From assembly GCA_051655155.1 (NCBI GenBank), contig JBOFZL010000083.1, positions 14,932 to 78,931 on the forward strand: 64,000 nt of DNA. Reading direction: 5' to 3'. The stretch's first letter is position 1, and every line of letters starts with the position of its first letter. A program made the translations under genes and the position numbers. The notes under the pieces are model-generated. The model worked only from the letters and a program-made list of their open reading frames with translations. It was not told the DNA's origin and ran no database searches. This stretch comes from JBOFZL01 sp051655155. Its GTDB lineage: Bacteria; Bacillota; Clostridia; Peptostreptococcales; Filifactoraceae. Of the stretch, positions 16,699 through 26,101 are shown piece by piece.

Positions 16699-19600
16699 CT
16701 ACATTCTCCTAAGAAAACTCATCAAATTTACTACCAGACTTTCTATATGGGGAGTTTCCATAAATTTTTCCAATTCCAAATGGAAATTATACCTTTCCAT
16801 CAATGCATTGGATAGTTGTATCATATTTAAAGAATTTCCACCTAGCTCAAAAAAATTGTCGTCTTTTCTTATTTCTTCAATATTTAAAATTTCTTTCCAA
16901 ATTCCTGATATAGCATCAAGAAGATTGTCGTCTAATTTTTCTTCAATTTTCTTGTGTATCTCCTGAATATCCTTCTCCATCATATCGTTTTGATAATTTG
17001 ATAAATCTCTGCTCTTTTGTACATCAATATCAGCATCTTTATTTTCTTTATACTTAACTTTAGCGAATAACACATTAGTATTTTTTATTAAATTATCCAA
17101 TAAATCTCCATACACCTTAAACATTTCATCTAATAGCTTAGTCGTAAATATTTCATCAATAGAATCCCATATTATTTTTAAATTTCCATCTATTTCCATA
17201 ACTTGATGATCAAGCCAAACTTGTGGTGTTTGTGAAATACTGTAAATAAGCTCGCCAAGCCAAACATCTTTTCTACCTTCAGATAAGCCTAACCCGCTTG
17301 TAAATACTATAGGCATTAATGCTCCTCTATCGTTTTTGTATTTAATTCTTAATTCTCTCCCAAATTCTATAGCATTGTACAACCTATGTTCTGTGTCTTC
17401 TGCTAATTGTTTCTGCAATAGTTTCGCTTTTCCCAACAATGTGTTCTCAGAACCTTTTCTTACTTCAAGATATGTTAAAGTGGTAAAATCACCTGCAATC
17501 TTATTTATATCTGGGTGAAGTTGTTCCCTGTTAAACTGTGTAATATTTAATGCAAATTCATCATTTAAAGCATATTTCCTAAGTGTTTCAGAGAATAATG
17601 TTATTAATAAAATTATTGGAGTTATATCGTTTTCTTTTGCAATTTCCTTTAATCTATTAAATCCATTAGAATTAATAATTTTCTCCCTTCTATAAAAAGT
17701 TTGCTCTTCTATTTTGTTTTCTGATTTTATTGTTTCAAAATCAGGAGATTCTAGAAATCCATCTAATCTATCTATCCAGTATTTTTTATCACTCTGATAT
17801 TTAGAGGTTTTCTTAATTTCTTCTAATGCTAAAACATAATCTCTAAATGAAACATCCGGTAACTCCATATAAAAATGTTCATCATCATACCTTTTTTTTA
17901 GCTCGCTTAAAATATGGAACATACTCCAACCATCTAAAATAATATTATCCAGACTAATATGAAATCTTGATTTAGTTTCGTTTAGAATACTCATTTTGAA
18001 ATTAAACACTGGCCATTGGTCTGTCTTTAACATTTCATGAGACATAATATCTCTAGTTGCTTTTAAAGCTTCTTCCTGTTCTACTTTACTAAACCCCGAT
18101 AAATTATTAATATCCAGTATAAACGGTGGAACTTTTTTTAATATTTGTTGTCTACCATCTTTCAAAATTACACATCTTAACATAGGATGTTCTCTAATCA
18201 TGTCATTGATTATCTTTTGAACTCTGCTAATATCAATGTTTCTGCAGGCTAATTCAAAATAACAATGAGAAGACACTTCTCTTAAAGAATAAGCTCCACT
18301 TCTTCCAGCCCAATACGCAAATTGTACATCGGTTAGTGCAAATGATTGGTTGATATTTTTAACATCCGGTACAATTTTTTTGAATGGTATGTTGCCGTTT
18401 TTATTAGATTTTTTAATAATCTCCGAAAGTTCTTCCAAAATAGGATATTTAAATATATCTCCAATTGATATTTTCACACATAATTCATTCTGTATCTTAT
18501 AAGCAATTTTCGTTGCAGTAAGAGAATCTCCACCCAGTTGAAAATAATTAGCAGTAGGCAATACTTCTGTCTCATTCAAAATTTCTTTGTAAATATCCAC
18601 TAATTTACATGTAACTTCATCATACTTTTCTATTTTATTTGTATTATCAATATTCCTATCATGTCCAAAATCTTGATCATCACATTCTTCCACCAATCTT
18701 CTTAGTCCTTTTCTATCAATTTTTCCATTTTTATTTAAAGGCATTTCTCCAACTATTACAAATTCAAATGGAATCATATAATCAGGAAGCTTATTCTTTA
18801 AAAATTTAGTTAGTTCATCTTTTTTAACCTCAACTTTATTATTTCCAAGAACATATATCATATTTCCTATTTTTTTAACTTCAATATCGTCAGATAAGTA
18901 TACAATTCTATATTTGCAACTTTCACTTGCCATTTGCATATTTTTTATATTTGGAATAATTTTTCCATTTCGTTCTGACAAATCAAATTCTCTAAAACCA
19001 TACTCAAGTATAGATGCACTAATTTCTGGCAATAATAAATTATCATTTATTTCAGTTCCTATCACAACTCCCATAGGAGCTAGTATGGTTTTTATATCTT
19101 TCAACATATCTAAAATACTAGCAGAACGATGTAGTGAATTATATAATATGACAATATCAAATTTTTCTGTTTTGAAGTTTTCTAAATATTTATTTGAAGA
19201 ATTTATTTGAAGAAACTCAAAACAAGTATACTTACTTTTTATATCTTCAAACTCATTGGCAAAATATAATGAAGTGTCAACATAAACATATTTTTCAATT
19301 TTATCTTCAAAATTTGTAATTAAAGTTTCTGTTAATTCACTATTTCTTCCGCCTATCTCCAAAATCTTGAGATTTCTATTTTTTTCATCAAATACCATTT
19401 TGGTGATTTCAACAACTTCATTTATATTCTCTTTATAATTTTTCAGTTTTTTCAAAAAATTAGAAGGGCTAAATTTAGATTTAGGATTATAAAACACATC
19501 AATCGCATGTTTTTTACCCTGTATAATATCTATTATATTATCTTTAAGGTTATATAAATCAGCTCTAACATCCGATTCTATATCTGTCTTTTTAAAAAAG

Positions 19601-22600
19601 TAAATGTCCTGTTCTAAACTTATTTTACTATTATGTTTCAATAATAATATCCATCTTTCTATAAGTGATTTATATTCTATAGCTATTCTTCCAGATTGCA
19701 TTATTTCATCAAAAGAATACCCTTTTTCTTTGTCAATACCTAAATCCACAAAGATAGAAAATATCAAGTCTAAAACCATATTATTGCTATAGTTCAAATA
19801 TTCATCATAATCAGTATATTGAGCTTTTAATTTGTTTATCCCATCATTATTACTTAATCCAGTTAATATATCATCCTCACTATCATTACTTTCAATAAAT
19901 GCCACTAATTGGTTATTAGTTCCCAGTTTAACAACCTCAACAGCGACTTTATTGATTTTAGAATTTCCAATTAAAGCATCTTCAATTTCTCCAAGTTCAA
20001 TTCTATGACCTTTAACTTTCACTTGATTGTCAAATCTTCCCAAAAATTCAATTGTACCGTCACTCCATGTTCTTCCAGCATCACCAGTCCTATACCATTT
20101 CATTCCGTCTGCTTCAATAAATTTCTTTTCAGTTAATTCCTTATCTCCTCTATATCCTTTTGCAACACCTACTCCGCCAATCAGTAATTCTCCTTTGACA
20201 TAGTTAGGACATATTCTTCCTAAACCATCAACTACTTTATAGACTTGGTTCTTTAATGCCTTTCCATATGGAATAGAAATCCAATTTTCAGGTATTTCCT
20301 TTGGAATATTGATATAGTTTGACCAAATTGAAGCTTCCGTTCCTCCACCCATTCCAACTACAAGAGAATTTTTACTTCTGTTATAAAATCTTTTAGGTAA
20401 TGTTATTGCAATCCAGTCTCCAGAAAGAAAAACCAATCTCAATGGAATAGAAACATTCTTGCCTTCTGCCATAGTTACTAGCATATCAAAAAGAATTGGT
20501 ACTGAATCCCACATTGTTACTTCATATTTCTCGATAAGTTTTAACCAAAGTTCTGGATCCTTGAAATTATTATCATCTAAAGTAATGATGGTTCCTCCCG
20601 CTGATAACATCCCAAAAATATCATAAACCGACAGATCAAAATCAATCGCTGATACCATTATTACACTATCATTAGTATTTATTTCATATCTTTCATTTAA
20701 GTCATTTATTGTATTAACAGCACTATTGTGTGCAATTTCCACACCTTTAGGAATCCCTGTTGTTCCTGATGTCATGATTACATAAGCTGTATCAAAGGGT
20801 TTAATTTCAACTGGTTTTTCAATTATACTTTGAACAATTAGTTGCTCCATATCTACAAATGAAATATCTGTGTCATTTAAATTAAAATCTCTTATTGTAT
20901 TTTTATTGGATAAAACATGTTTTATTCCTATCTGCTCATATATTTTCCTTCTTCTTTCGTTAGGTTGATTAATACCGATAGGAACATATGATGCACCGGC
21001 AAATAAAATCCCTAAAATTCCAACTATTTGACTATATCCTCTTGGCAATGTAATTCCCACGTAATCATTCCTTTTTACTCCGGAAGAAATTAAATTTGTT
21101 GCAATAATTAAAGCCTTTTTATACAAATTTCCATAACTTAATTCAAGACCGGATTGTGCGTCCACAATAGCTACTTTATCCGGATTCACTTTAATCATAT
21201 TAAGAAATCCTGTATAAAGAGTTTGCTTAGGATAACTCAAAGGCAAAATATTTTTTAATTCTTTTTTTCTGTCTTCAATTTGATTTAACGGAAGAATTTC
21301 AGGCAATCTATACCAATTTTCACTTTCACTTAATGATTGCAATAAAGTGTATAAAGAATTAAACATATCATCAATCATTCCATATGGATACAATTCATCC
21401 ACCACATCCCAACATAATACAATCTCATCATCTACTAAATAAGTTTGAAAATCGAGCCAAACTTGTGGAGTTTGTGATACCATATAGTTTATTTTTCCAA
21501 ATAATTTTCTTGTTTCCTCGGTTTCTAAAGGATAATCTATATTACAAGCAAACACCACAGGTGCAATATTAATAGTTTTTCCAATTTCTCTATAAACATC
21601 TCTTTGCACCTGCACTCCGGAATATGAGCTGTGAGAGACATTTTCTAAAAATGTGTTTGATATAGTTTTTACCCTATCTAAAAAATTTTCGTTTTTTCTT
21701 TCACATTCAACTAATAACAGATTAGTAAAATCTGCAACCATTCTCTTAACATTACTATTATTTACATCTCTATTGAATAACGGCACATTGATAACAAATT
21801 TTTCTTGATTTGTCCATCTTTCAATAATCATTGAATACGCTGATAATAAAACCATTGATGGTGTAACTTTATTTTTATATGCATTTGCTTTAATTTTAGC
21901 CCAGTTTTCTTTGCTAATAATTTTCTTTCTTCTTGAAAAAACTACTTTTTCAATCATTTCTGGTTTTTTGTTAAGCGGTAAGTTAGGTGCCTCTAAAGGA
22001 AATTTGGATTCAACTTTTTTCTTCCAGAATTTCTTATCTTTTTCGTATATTTCAGCATCTGCTTTTCTTTCTTCTAAATAGTTTCTAAAAGTATAGTTAT
22101 TATCTATTGAGACTTCATCTTCCCCATAGTATAGCTCTGCAAGTCTACTTATAATAATGCCTATACTCATTATATCTGCAACTAAAATGTCAATATCCAA
22201 AAATATTCTGTGCTTTTTATTCTTTAATAATGCAATACTAAGGTTAGCTACTTCTCCAACTTCAATATTAAATTTTCTATGAGATGTTTCTTTTCTCATT
22301 TCCAATAATTTTACATCTGCATATTCTTTAGATAATGAAGTATAATCAAAAACCTTAACTTCTTTTGAGTATGGTTCTTCCATAATTTGCTGAGTTCCAT
22401 TACGATTAAATTTTGCTCTAAGCATTGGATTTTCCATTTGTAAACAATTCCAAGCAGCAGTTAATTTATCTGTTGCAATTTCTTGTCCGTCAATTTCTAG
22501 GTATACATGACACCCAACACCACCAAGAACTTGATCACTTTCTCTTCCTACAAAATAAGCATACTGAATATCTGTTAAGGGAAACTCTTCCGAAATATCC

Positions 22601-22875
22601 TTTTCACTTATCCCAGTATCCTCGTCAATATTATTAATGTTTGCTTCCTCAATAAATTCAATCCAATTTTTAAGTGTAGGATTCTCCATTAGTTTTGCAA
22701 ACGATAATTTTATTCCAAATTTTTTAAGTCCTGCAACTATTTTCATGATTTTGATAGAGCTTAACCCTTTTTCAATTAAATTATCTTCTTCCGAAGGTTT
22801 AAATCCATCTAAATCTACTTGTAAAACTTCGTTAAGAAATTGTATTGCCTGTTCTCTAATTTGATTTTTTTCCAT
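16699..22875 (-). CDS. Initiating NRPS: ArCP-Cy-A-E/MT-like-PCP-Cy-PCP (Irp2/HMWP2-like)
   Basis: A 2058-residue NRPS with the domain order of yersiniabactin HMWP2. By approximate residue: aryl carrier protein (1-75, KGLSSIKI with Ser40); Cy1 from ~100 with DILVADIMS; adenylation domain with MTSGTTGIPKG (~703), FDLSVYDIFG and GGGTEASIWSNY, cysteine-like; an inserted methyltransferase-like domain with EIGGRNSELTE (~1173), whose glycine motif is broken and which has NSLHR, as in epimerase-type inserts; carrier with LGGDSL (~1448); Cy2 from ~1505 with DNIILDGWS; final carrier with LGGNSL (~2016). It would take an aryl acid, add cysteine, cyclize, possibly epimerize, then cyclize a second cysteine on a carrier charged in trans by the same A domain. 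The ATG is preceded by AAGGAGGG. Confidence 0.95.
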   Translation of the reverse strand: MEKNQIREQAIQFLNEVLQVDLDGFKPSEEDNLIEKGLSSIKIMKIVAGLKKFGIKLSFAKLMENPTLKNWIEFIEEANINNIDEDTGISEKDISEEFPLTDIQYAYFVGRESDQVLGGVGCHVYLEIDGQEIATDKLTAAWNCLQMENPMLRAKFNRNGTQQIMEEPYSKEVKVFDYTSLSKEYADVKLLEMRKETSHRKFNIEVGEVANLSIALLKNKKHRIFLDIDILVADIMSIGIIISRLAELYYGEDEVSIDNNYTFRNYLEERKADAEIYEKDKKFWKKKVESKFPLEAPNLPLNKKPEMIEKVVFSRRKKIISKENWAKIKANAYKNKVTPSMVLLSAYSMIIERWTNQEKFVINVPLFNRDVNNSNVKRMVADFTNLLLVECERKNENFLDRVKTISNTFLENVSHSSYSGVQVQRDVYREIGKTINIAPVVFACNIDYPLETEETRKLFGKINYMVSQTPQVWLDFQTYLVDDEIVLCWDVVDELYPYGMIDDMFNSLYTLLQSLSESENWYRLPEILPLNQIEDRKKELKNILPLSYPKQTLYTGFLNMIKVNPDKVAIVDAQSGLELSYGNLYKKALIIATNLISSGVKRNDYVGITLPRGYSQIVGILGILFAGASYVPIGINQPNERRRKIYEQIGIKHVLSNKNTIRDFNLNDTDISFVDMEQLIVQSIIEKPVEIKPFDTAYVIMTSGTTGIPKGVEIAHNSAVNTINDLNERYEINTNDSVIMVSAIDFDLSVYDIFGMLSAGGTIITLDDNNFKDPELWLKLIEKYEVTMWDSVPILFDMLVTMAEGKNVSIPLRLVFLSGDWIAITLPKRFYNRSKNSLVVGMGGGTEASIWSNYINIPKEIPENWISIPYGKALKNQVYKVVDGLGRICPNYVKGELLIGGVGVAKGYRGDKELTEKKFIEADGMKWYRTGDAGRTWSDGTIEFLGRFDNQVKVKGHRIELGEIEDALIGNSKINKVAVEVVKLGTNNQLVAFIESNDSEDDILTGLSNNDGINKLKAQYTDYDEYLNYSNNMVLDLIFSIFVDLGIDKEKGYSFDEIMQSGRIAIEYKSLIERWILLLKHNSKISLEQDIYFFKKTDIESDVRADLYNLKDNIIDIIQGKKHAIDVFYNPKSKFSPSNFLKKLKNYKENINEVVEITKMVFDEKNRNLKILEIGGRNSELTETLITNFEDKIEKYVYVDTSLYFANEFEDIKSKYTCFEFLQINSSNKYLENFKTEKFDIVILYNSLHRSASILDMLKDIKTILAPMGVVIGTEINDNLLLPEISASILEYGFREFDLSERNGKIIPNIKNMQMASESCKYRIVYLSDDIEVKKIGNMIYVLGNNKVEVKKDELTKFLKNKLPDYMIPFEFVIVGEMPLNKNGKIDRKGLRRLVEECDDQDFGHDRNIDNTNKIEKYDEVTCKLVDIYKEILNETEVLPTANYFQLGGDSLTATKIAYKIQNELCVKISIGDIFKYPILEELSEIIKKSNKNGNIPFKKIVPDVKNINQSFALTDVQFAYWAGRSGAYSLREVSSHCYFELACRNIDISRVQKIINDMIREHPMLRCVILKDGRQQILKKVPPFILDINNLSGFSKVEQEEALKATRDIMSHEMLKTDQWPVFNFKMSILNETKSRFHISLDNIILDGWSMFHILSELKKRYDDEHFYMELPDVSFRDYVLALEEIKKTSKYQSDKKYWIDRLDGFLESPDFETIKSENKIEEQTFYRREKIINSNGFNRLKEIAKENDITPIILLITLFSETLRKYALNDEFALNITQFNREQLHPDINKIAGDFTTLTYLEVRKGSENTLLGKAKLLQKQLAEDTEHRLYNAIEFGRELRIKYKNDRGALMPIVFTSGLGLSEGRKDVWLGELIYSISQTPQVWLDHQVMEIDGNLKIIWDSIDEIFTTKLLDEMFKVYGDLLDNLIKNTNVLFAKVKYKENKDADIDVQKSRDLSNYQNDMMEKDIQEIHKKIEEKLDDNLLDAISGIWKEILNIEEIRKDDNFFELGGNSLNMIQLSNALMERYNFHLELEKFMETPHIESLVVNLMSFLRRM

Positions 22876-22891
22876 GTTGTACCCTCCTTAC

Positions 22892-24481
22892 CTATTTAAA
22901 CATTTGTTGTTTCAACTTATTTTTATCTACCTTTCCAACACTTGTTAATGGCCATTGTTCAACATATTTGATTTCATCCGGTAACTTGAAAGAAGCAAGT
23001 CCTCTTTCTATCAAATAATTTCTTATTTCTTTCAAAGTTAATTTTCTATTTCCTTCTAAAATAAATACACCTATTCTTTCACCAAGTAGCTCATCTGAAA
23101 GTCCAACAATCTTTACGTCTTTAATTTCATTATTAGTAAGCAAAATTTCTTCAATCTCAGAAGGAATTATTTTTTCTCCTGCCCTATTTATCAATTCCGC
23201 TATCCGCCCTACAACTTTATAATTACCATTCTCCAATTTAGCTGCTCTATCTCCTGTCCTCAAAAAATATTCATTAGTAAATTGACTATTGTTCTCAATT
23301 TCTAAATTATAATATTCTACAATTGTATAAGGGCCTCTTACTATCATTTCTCCAAAAACACCATCCGGGACTTCTTTCCCAGTTTCGTCAATAATAATAA
23401 CTTCATCAAATTGACTCAGTTTTTTTCCTTGAGTATTTAATCTTTCTTCTTCATTATCATTTATTCTTGAACATGTAATCAACGATTCACTCATTCCATA
23501 TAACTGTAATAATTGGCAATTAAATATTTCTTGAATTCTTTTTGCTAAACTTGCTTCAAGTACTGAACCTCCTATCTGCACATATTCCAATGAAGTAATA
23601 TCACTTTCATCATTATTTAAAAACTCAAGACACATATTAGCCAAAGTAGGCACTAAAGCAGTCATAGTAACTTTATGTTCTTCAATTAATGGGAAAATTT
23701 CATCTGGGCTTGAGACTTTACACATAACCACCTTGCCACCTTTCGACAAAGTTCCTATCATACCGGGACAGCAAAGTGTAAACTTATGGCTCATTGGTAA
23801 AGATGTTAAATACACACTTTCAATATTTAAATTTGTAACATTTGCTAATTCTTTAGCTAAATATATAAACTCACAATGTTTGTTGGGAATAAGTTTAGGA
23901 GAACCAGTTGTGCCTCCTGACAGCAACAATATTGCTACATCTTTATAATTTAACTCTTGATCTTGAAGAACTATATTTTTAGATCTCAAATTATAAATGG
24001 ACTTATAATTCCCTTCATTTCCAAGCAAGTAAACCTGTAAATTAATTTTTAAATCTTCAATAACTTCAGTCATCATATCTTTATGTGAAAAACTCAAATA
24101 TTTATCTATGCCAATATAACCTTTCGCATCGCTTTTATCTAAAATTCCTTTAACTTCTGATGTTCGATGCCCCATTAAAACAATGACAGGTATCACTCCT
24201 ATACTCATCATCGCAAATAAAACAATAATAAACTCTTTACAATTTGGAAGTTGAATTAATATCTTGTCACCTTTTTTAAATCCATTCTCTAAAAGACCAT
24301 TAGCATAATGGTTTACTTCATCTTTAAGTTGTCTATAAGTCAACTGCAAGTCTTCATCTACAATTGCTATTCTATCATTATATTTATCTACCCATTTGTT
24401 TAGATGCTCGCCAACGGTCAAATGTTCCCAAACGTTCTCTTCATAAAACTTACTTAATTTCTCTTTTGTATTTAAATGCAT
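22892..24481 (-). CDS. Aryl-acid AMP ligase (DhbE/YbtE family)
   Basis: A 529-residue stand-alone adenylation enzyme that activates an aryl carboxylate and loads the ArCP of the next gene. Motifs: LLSGGTTGSPKLI, LYGMSES, RTGDRAAKLENGNYKVVGR and the final lysine in TSVGKVDKNKL. Around residue 230 the pocket reads LPMSHKFTLCCPG where DhbE has AHNYPLSSPG. The cysteine at the DhbE Ser240 position is what salicylate-type enzymes carry, but the conserved Asn235 is a lysine here, which is unusual. The frame extends to a TTG at 24493; I use the ATG at 24481, five bases after GGAGG. No isochorismate or salicylate synthase is in the window, so the aryl acid must come from elsewhere. Confidence 0.92.
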   Translation of the reverse strand: MHLNTKEKLSKFYEENVWEHLTVGEHLNKWVDKYNDRIAIVDEDLQLTYRQLKDEVNHYANGLLENGFKKGDKILIQLPNCKEFIIVLFAMMSIGVIPVIVLMGHRTSEVKGILDKSDAKGYIGIDKYLSFSHKDMMTEVIEDLKINLQVYLLGNEGNYKSIYNLRSKNIVLQDQELNYKDVAILLLSGGTTGSPKLIPNKHCEFIYLAKELANVTNLNIESVYLTSLPMSHKFTLCCPGMIGTLSKGGKVVMCKVSSPDEIFPLIEEHKVTMTALVPTLANMCLEFLNNDESDITSLEYVQIGGSVLEASLAKRIQEIFNCQLLQLYGMSESLITCSRINDNEEERLNTQGKKLSQFDEVIIIDETGKEVPDGVFGEMIVRGPYTIVEYYNLEIENNSQFTNEYFLRTGDRAAKLENGNYKVVGRIAELINRAGEKIIPSEIEEILLTNNEIKDVKIVGLSDELLGERIGVFILEGNRKLTLKEIRNYLIERGLASFKLPDEIKYVEQWPLTSVGKVDKNKLKQQMFK

Positions 24482-24496
24482 CATAACCTCCAATAT

Positions 24497-25171
24497 TCAA
24501 TAACATATCGCAAAGAGATATCTTTCTTCTTTGAATAAAAAAATTTCCTTTTCTATATCTTTTTCTTTATCTATTACTATAACTTTATTGTCATCTGTGT
24601 TAATTATTTCCACTGAAGATAATCTTTGAATTAATCCAGTTCCTTTATACTTTAAATATGCTTCTTTGGAAGTCCAATACATATAGAAAATATCTGAATT
24701 TAATATTTTTCTCTTTTCATTATTTGAGAAAAAATGCTCAATAATATCAACATAATCCATATCTCTATATAGATTTTCAACATCAATACCTATCTTATAT
24801 TTTGACAAAGCAACTATAGAACATCCTTGAGTATGTGAAATATTAAAATTTAATCCTATTCGATTTGTTATATAAGGTTTTTTATGTTCTTCATAATTCC
24901 ATTTGATTTTAGAATAACTAATATTTTCTATTTTAGAAAATATTATATTGAGTACACTCTTTGTCAATGCGTAATTTACCCTATCATTTTTCTTTTGATA
25001 TTTATTCATAGCTTTGACTTGATTTGGGTTTAAATACCTGATAAAATTTGATTCTGTATAAACAGAATATGTTTTTATAATTATAACAACTACTGCGTAC
25101 TCGTTTATTGATTGAATAATCCTTTCAAAATCAAATGTACTGAAGTCTCCAATTTCTAATATGTTTATCAT
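24497..25171 (-). CDS. Sfp-type 4'-phosphopantetheinyl transferase
   Basis: A 224-residue Sfp/EntD-family enzyme that attaches phosphopantetheine to the carrier-protein serines of the NRPS genes. The family motifs are present in order: FNISHTQG (~105), IGIDVEN (~129) with the metal-binding aspartate and glutamate, and YWTSKEAYLKYKGTGL (~164), the WxxKEAxxK signature. It overlaps the thioesterase frame upstream by four bases and is followed by the AMP ligase. Having its own transferase makes the operon self-sufficient for carrier activation, as expected of a mobile cluster. Confidence 0.95.
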   Translation of the reverse strand: MINILEIGDFSTFDFERIIQSINEYAVVVIIIKTYSVYTESNFIRYLNPNQVKAMNKYQKKNDRVNYALTKSVLNIIFSKIENISYSKIKWNYEEHKKPYITNRIGLNFNISHTQGCSIVALSKYKIGIDVENLYRDMDYVDIIEHFFSNNEKRKILNSDIFYMYWTSKEAYLKYKGTGLIQRLSSVEIINTDDNKVIVIDKEKDIEKEIFLFKEERYLFAICY

Positions 25172-25605
25172 TTTTCATCTATAAAATTATTAATTTCTTT
25201 CGCCAGCATTTCCGTATTCGTATTCAAAAACATATGTCCCCCCTCTATATATTTATAAGAAAAATCCTTGCTAGTATAATCTTCCCACTTTTTAAGTTGT
25301 TCTACTGAAAGTTCCGTATCTTCTGTTCCCATAAGCCCAAATATGGGAACATCTATCTTAACAATATCTTTTTTAATATATGTTTCATCTAATATAAAGT
25401 CCGCTCTTAGCATCGGAAGAAATATTTTCATAACGTCTATGTTTTGAATAATTTCTTTCGGTGTTCCGGAATACCTATTTATTCCTTTTATAAAATCATT
25501 ATCATTTAAATTATATATTGGATTTTCTTCTTTGAAGCATGGTGCCTTTCCTGCTGACACAATTATCCCTTTCGGTTTATTTATCATACTTTTGGGTTCA
25601 CACAT
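25168..25605 (-). pseudogene. Type II thioesterase, C-terminal part (frameshifted)
   Basis: This frame encodes the C-terminal half of a type II (RifR/YbtT-like) thioesterase: IIVSAGKAP, the cap region LPMLRADF, the acid region GTEDTELS and the catalytic histidine in GGHMFL. The frame is open upstream of its first ATG and reads on from the N-terminal part if one base is re-read near 25615-25625 (an A-rich stretch). There is no ribosome site before the ATG at 25605, so separate translation is doubtful. It overlaps the start of the phosphopantetheinyl transferase by four bases. It is either a mutated gene, a sequencing error in the A-run, or a slippage site. Confidence 0.75.
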
Positions 25606-25613
25606 ATTATTTT

Positions 25614-25925
25614 TTATAATTTTAAGGTTAATTCATAAACCAATTTCGTTCCCAAGCTGTGTCCGAATAGATAAAATGGAACTTTATCAGCTATAATAGG
25701 TTCCAAATTTTCATAAACTCTATCCAGTAAAACATTAAAATCCTTTATCGGTTCTTCTGTTATTCGATTTTCTCTTCCCGGATATTGTGCTACATATATT
25801 TTTACATCATTAAAGTATTTCTCCCATTTTCTAAATACTGATACACAACCTCCAGCGTATGGAAATATTAACAATTTAGCCTTTTCATTAATAATATTTT
25901 TATTGATTAATTCAAAATAATTCAT
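25614..25925 (-). pseudogene. Type II thioesterase, N-terminal part (frameshifted)
   Basis: A 103-residue frame holding the N-terminal half of a type II thioesterase: LLIFPYAGG, VAQYPGREN and the nucleophile GHSLGTK (serine near residue 90). It stops eleven residues later at TAA, where family members continue for about 140 residues. The rest lies in the -1 frame immediately downstream. Start chosen at the ATG 25925, nine bases from AGGAGG (25935-25940); a TTG one codon upstream is less likely. The intact enzyme would remove wrongly loaded acyl groups from the NRPS carriers. It is the first gene of the operon, directly behind the strong promoter. Confidence 0.75.
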
Positions 25926-25963
25926 CAAGGTTTACCTCCTTTTTTGTTCTCTCTATAGAACAC

Positions 25964-25993
25964 ATTTTACCCATAAACCTTATTGATTGTCAA
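25964..25993 (-). promoter_or_regulatory. Promoter of the NRPS operon
   Basis: On the minus strand TTGACA (25988-25993), an 18-base spacer and TAAAAT (25964-25969) form a near-consensus housekeeping promoter about 40 bases before the thioesterase ATG. No other good promoter was noticed between the genes of the operon, and most junctions overlap or are under 35 bases, so this could drive the whole 23 kb. Confidence 0.7.
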
Positions 25994-25998
25994 TATCA
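25984..25998. promoter_or_regulatory. Imperfect dyad over the -35 box, possible DtxR-family operator
   Basis: TGATTGTCAATATCA is an imperfect inverted repeat (five of seven positions match between arms) covering the -35 box of the operon promoter. The adjacent upstream gene encodes a DtxR-family repressor, so an iron- or manganese-responsive operator here would make sense. It does not match the classical DtxR or MntR boxes closely, so this is a positional inference. Confidence 0.35.
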
Positions 25999-25999
25999 T

Positions 26000-26027
26000 T
26001 TATGTATATTTTTATTTTTATACATAA
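26000..26027. repeat. Inverted repeat upstream of the NRPS promoter
   Basis: Two perfect 9-base arms (TTATGTATA and TATACATAA) separated by ten bases of T/A-rich sequence, lying between the operon promoter and the terminator of the DtxR gene. It could be a regulator-binding site or part of the terminator region. No specific protein can be named. Confidence 0.35.
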
Positions 26028-26032
26028 AAATA

Positions 26033-26074
26033 CGAATAGTCATGAATGAGTTGCCCTTCATTCATGACTATTCG
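26033..26074. terminator. Bidirectional-looking terminator after the DtxR gene
   Basis: A perfect stem of 17 base pairs with an eight-base loop (26050-26057). On the minus strand the stem is followed by TATTTTTATG and on the plus strand by CATTTTTTAT, so it can end transcripts from either side. It separates the DtxR gene from the NRPS promoter, which implies that the regulator is transcribed on its own and does not read through into the operon. Confidence 0.8.
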
Positions 26075-26101
26075 CATTTTTTATCTAGTATTTCATTTGT
26101 A

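Noticed and set aside
5259..22875. A polyketide module as in yersiniabactin HMWP1
   Set aside because: No ketosynthase, acyltransferase or ketoreductase motifs occur in any frame; all large proteins are explained by NRPS domains.
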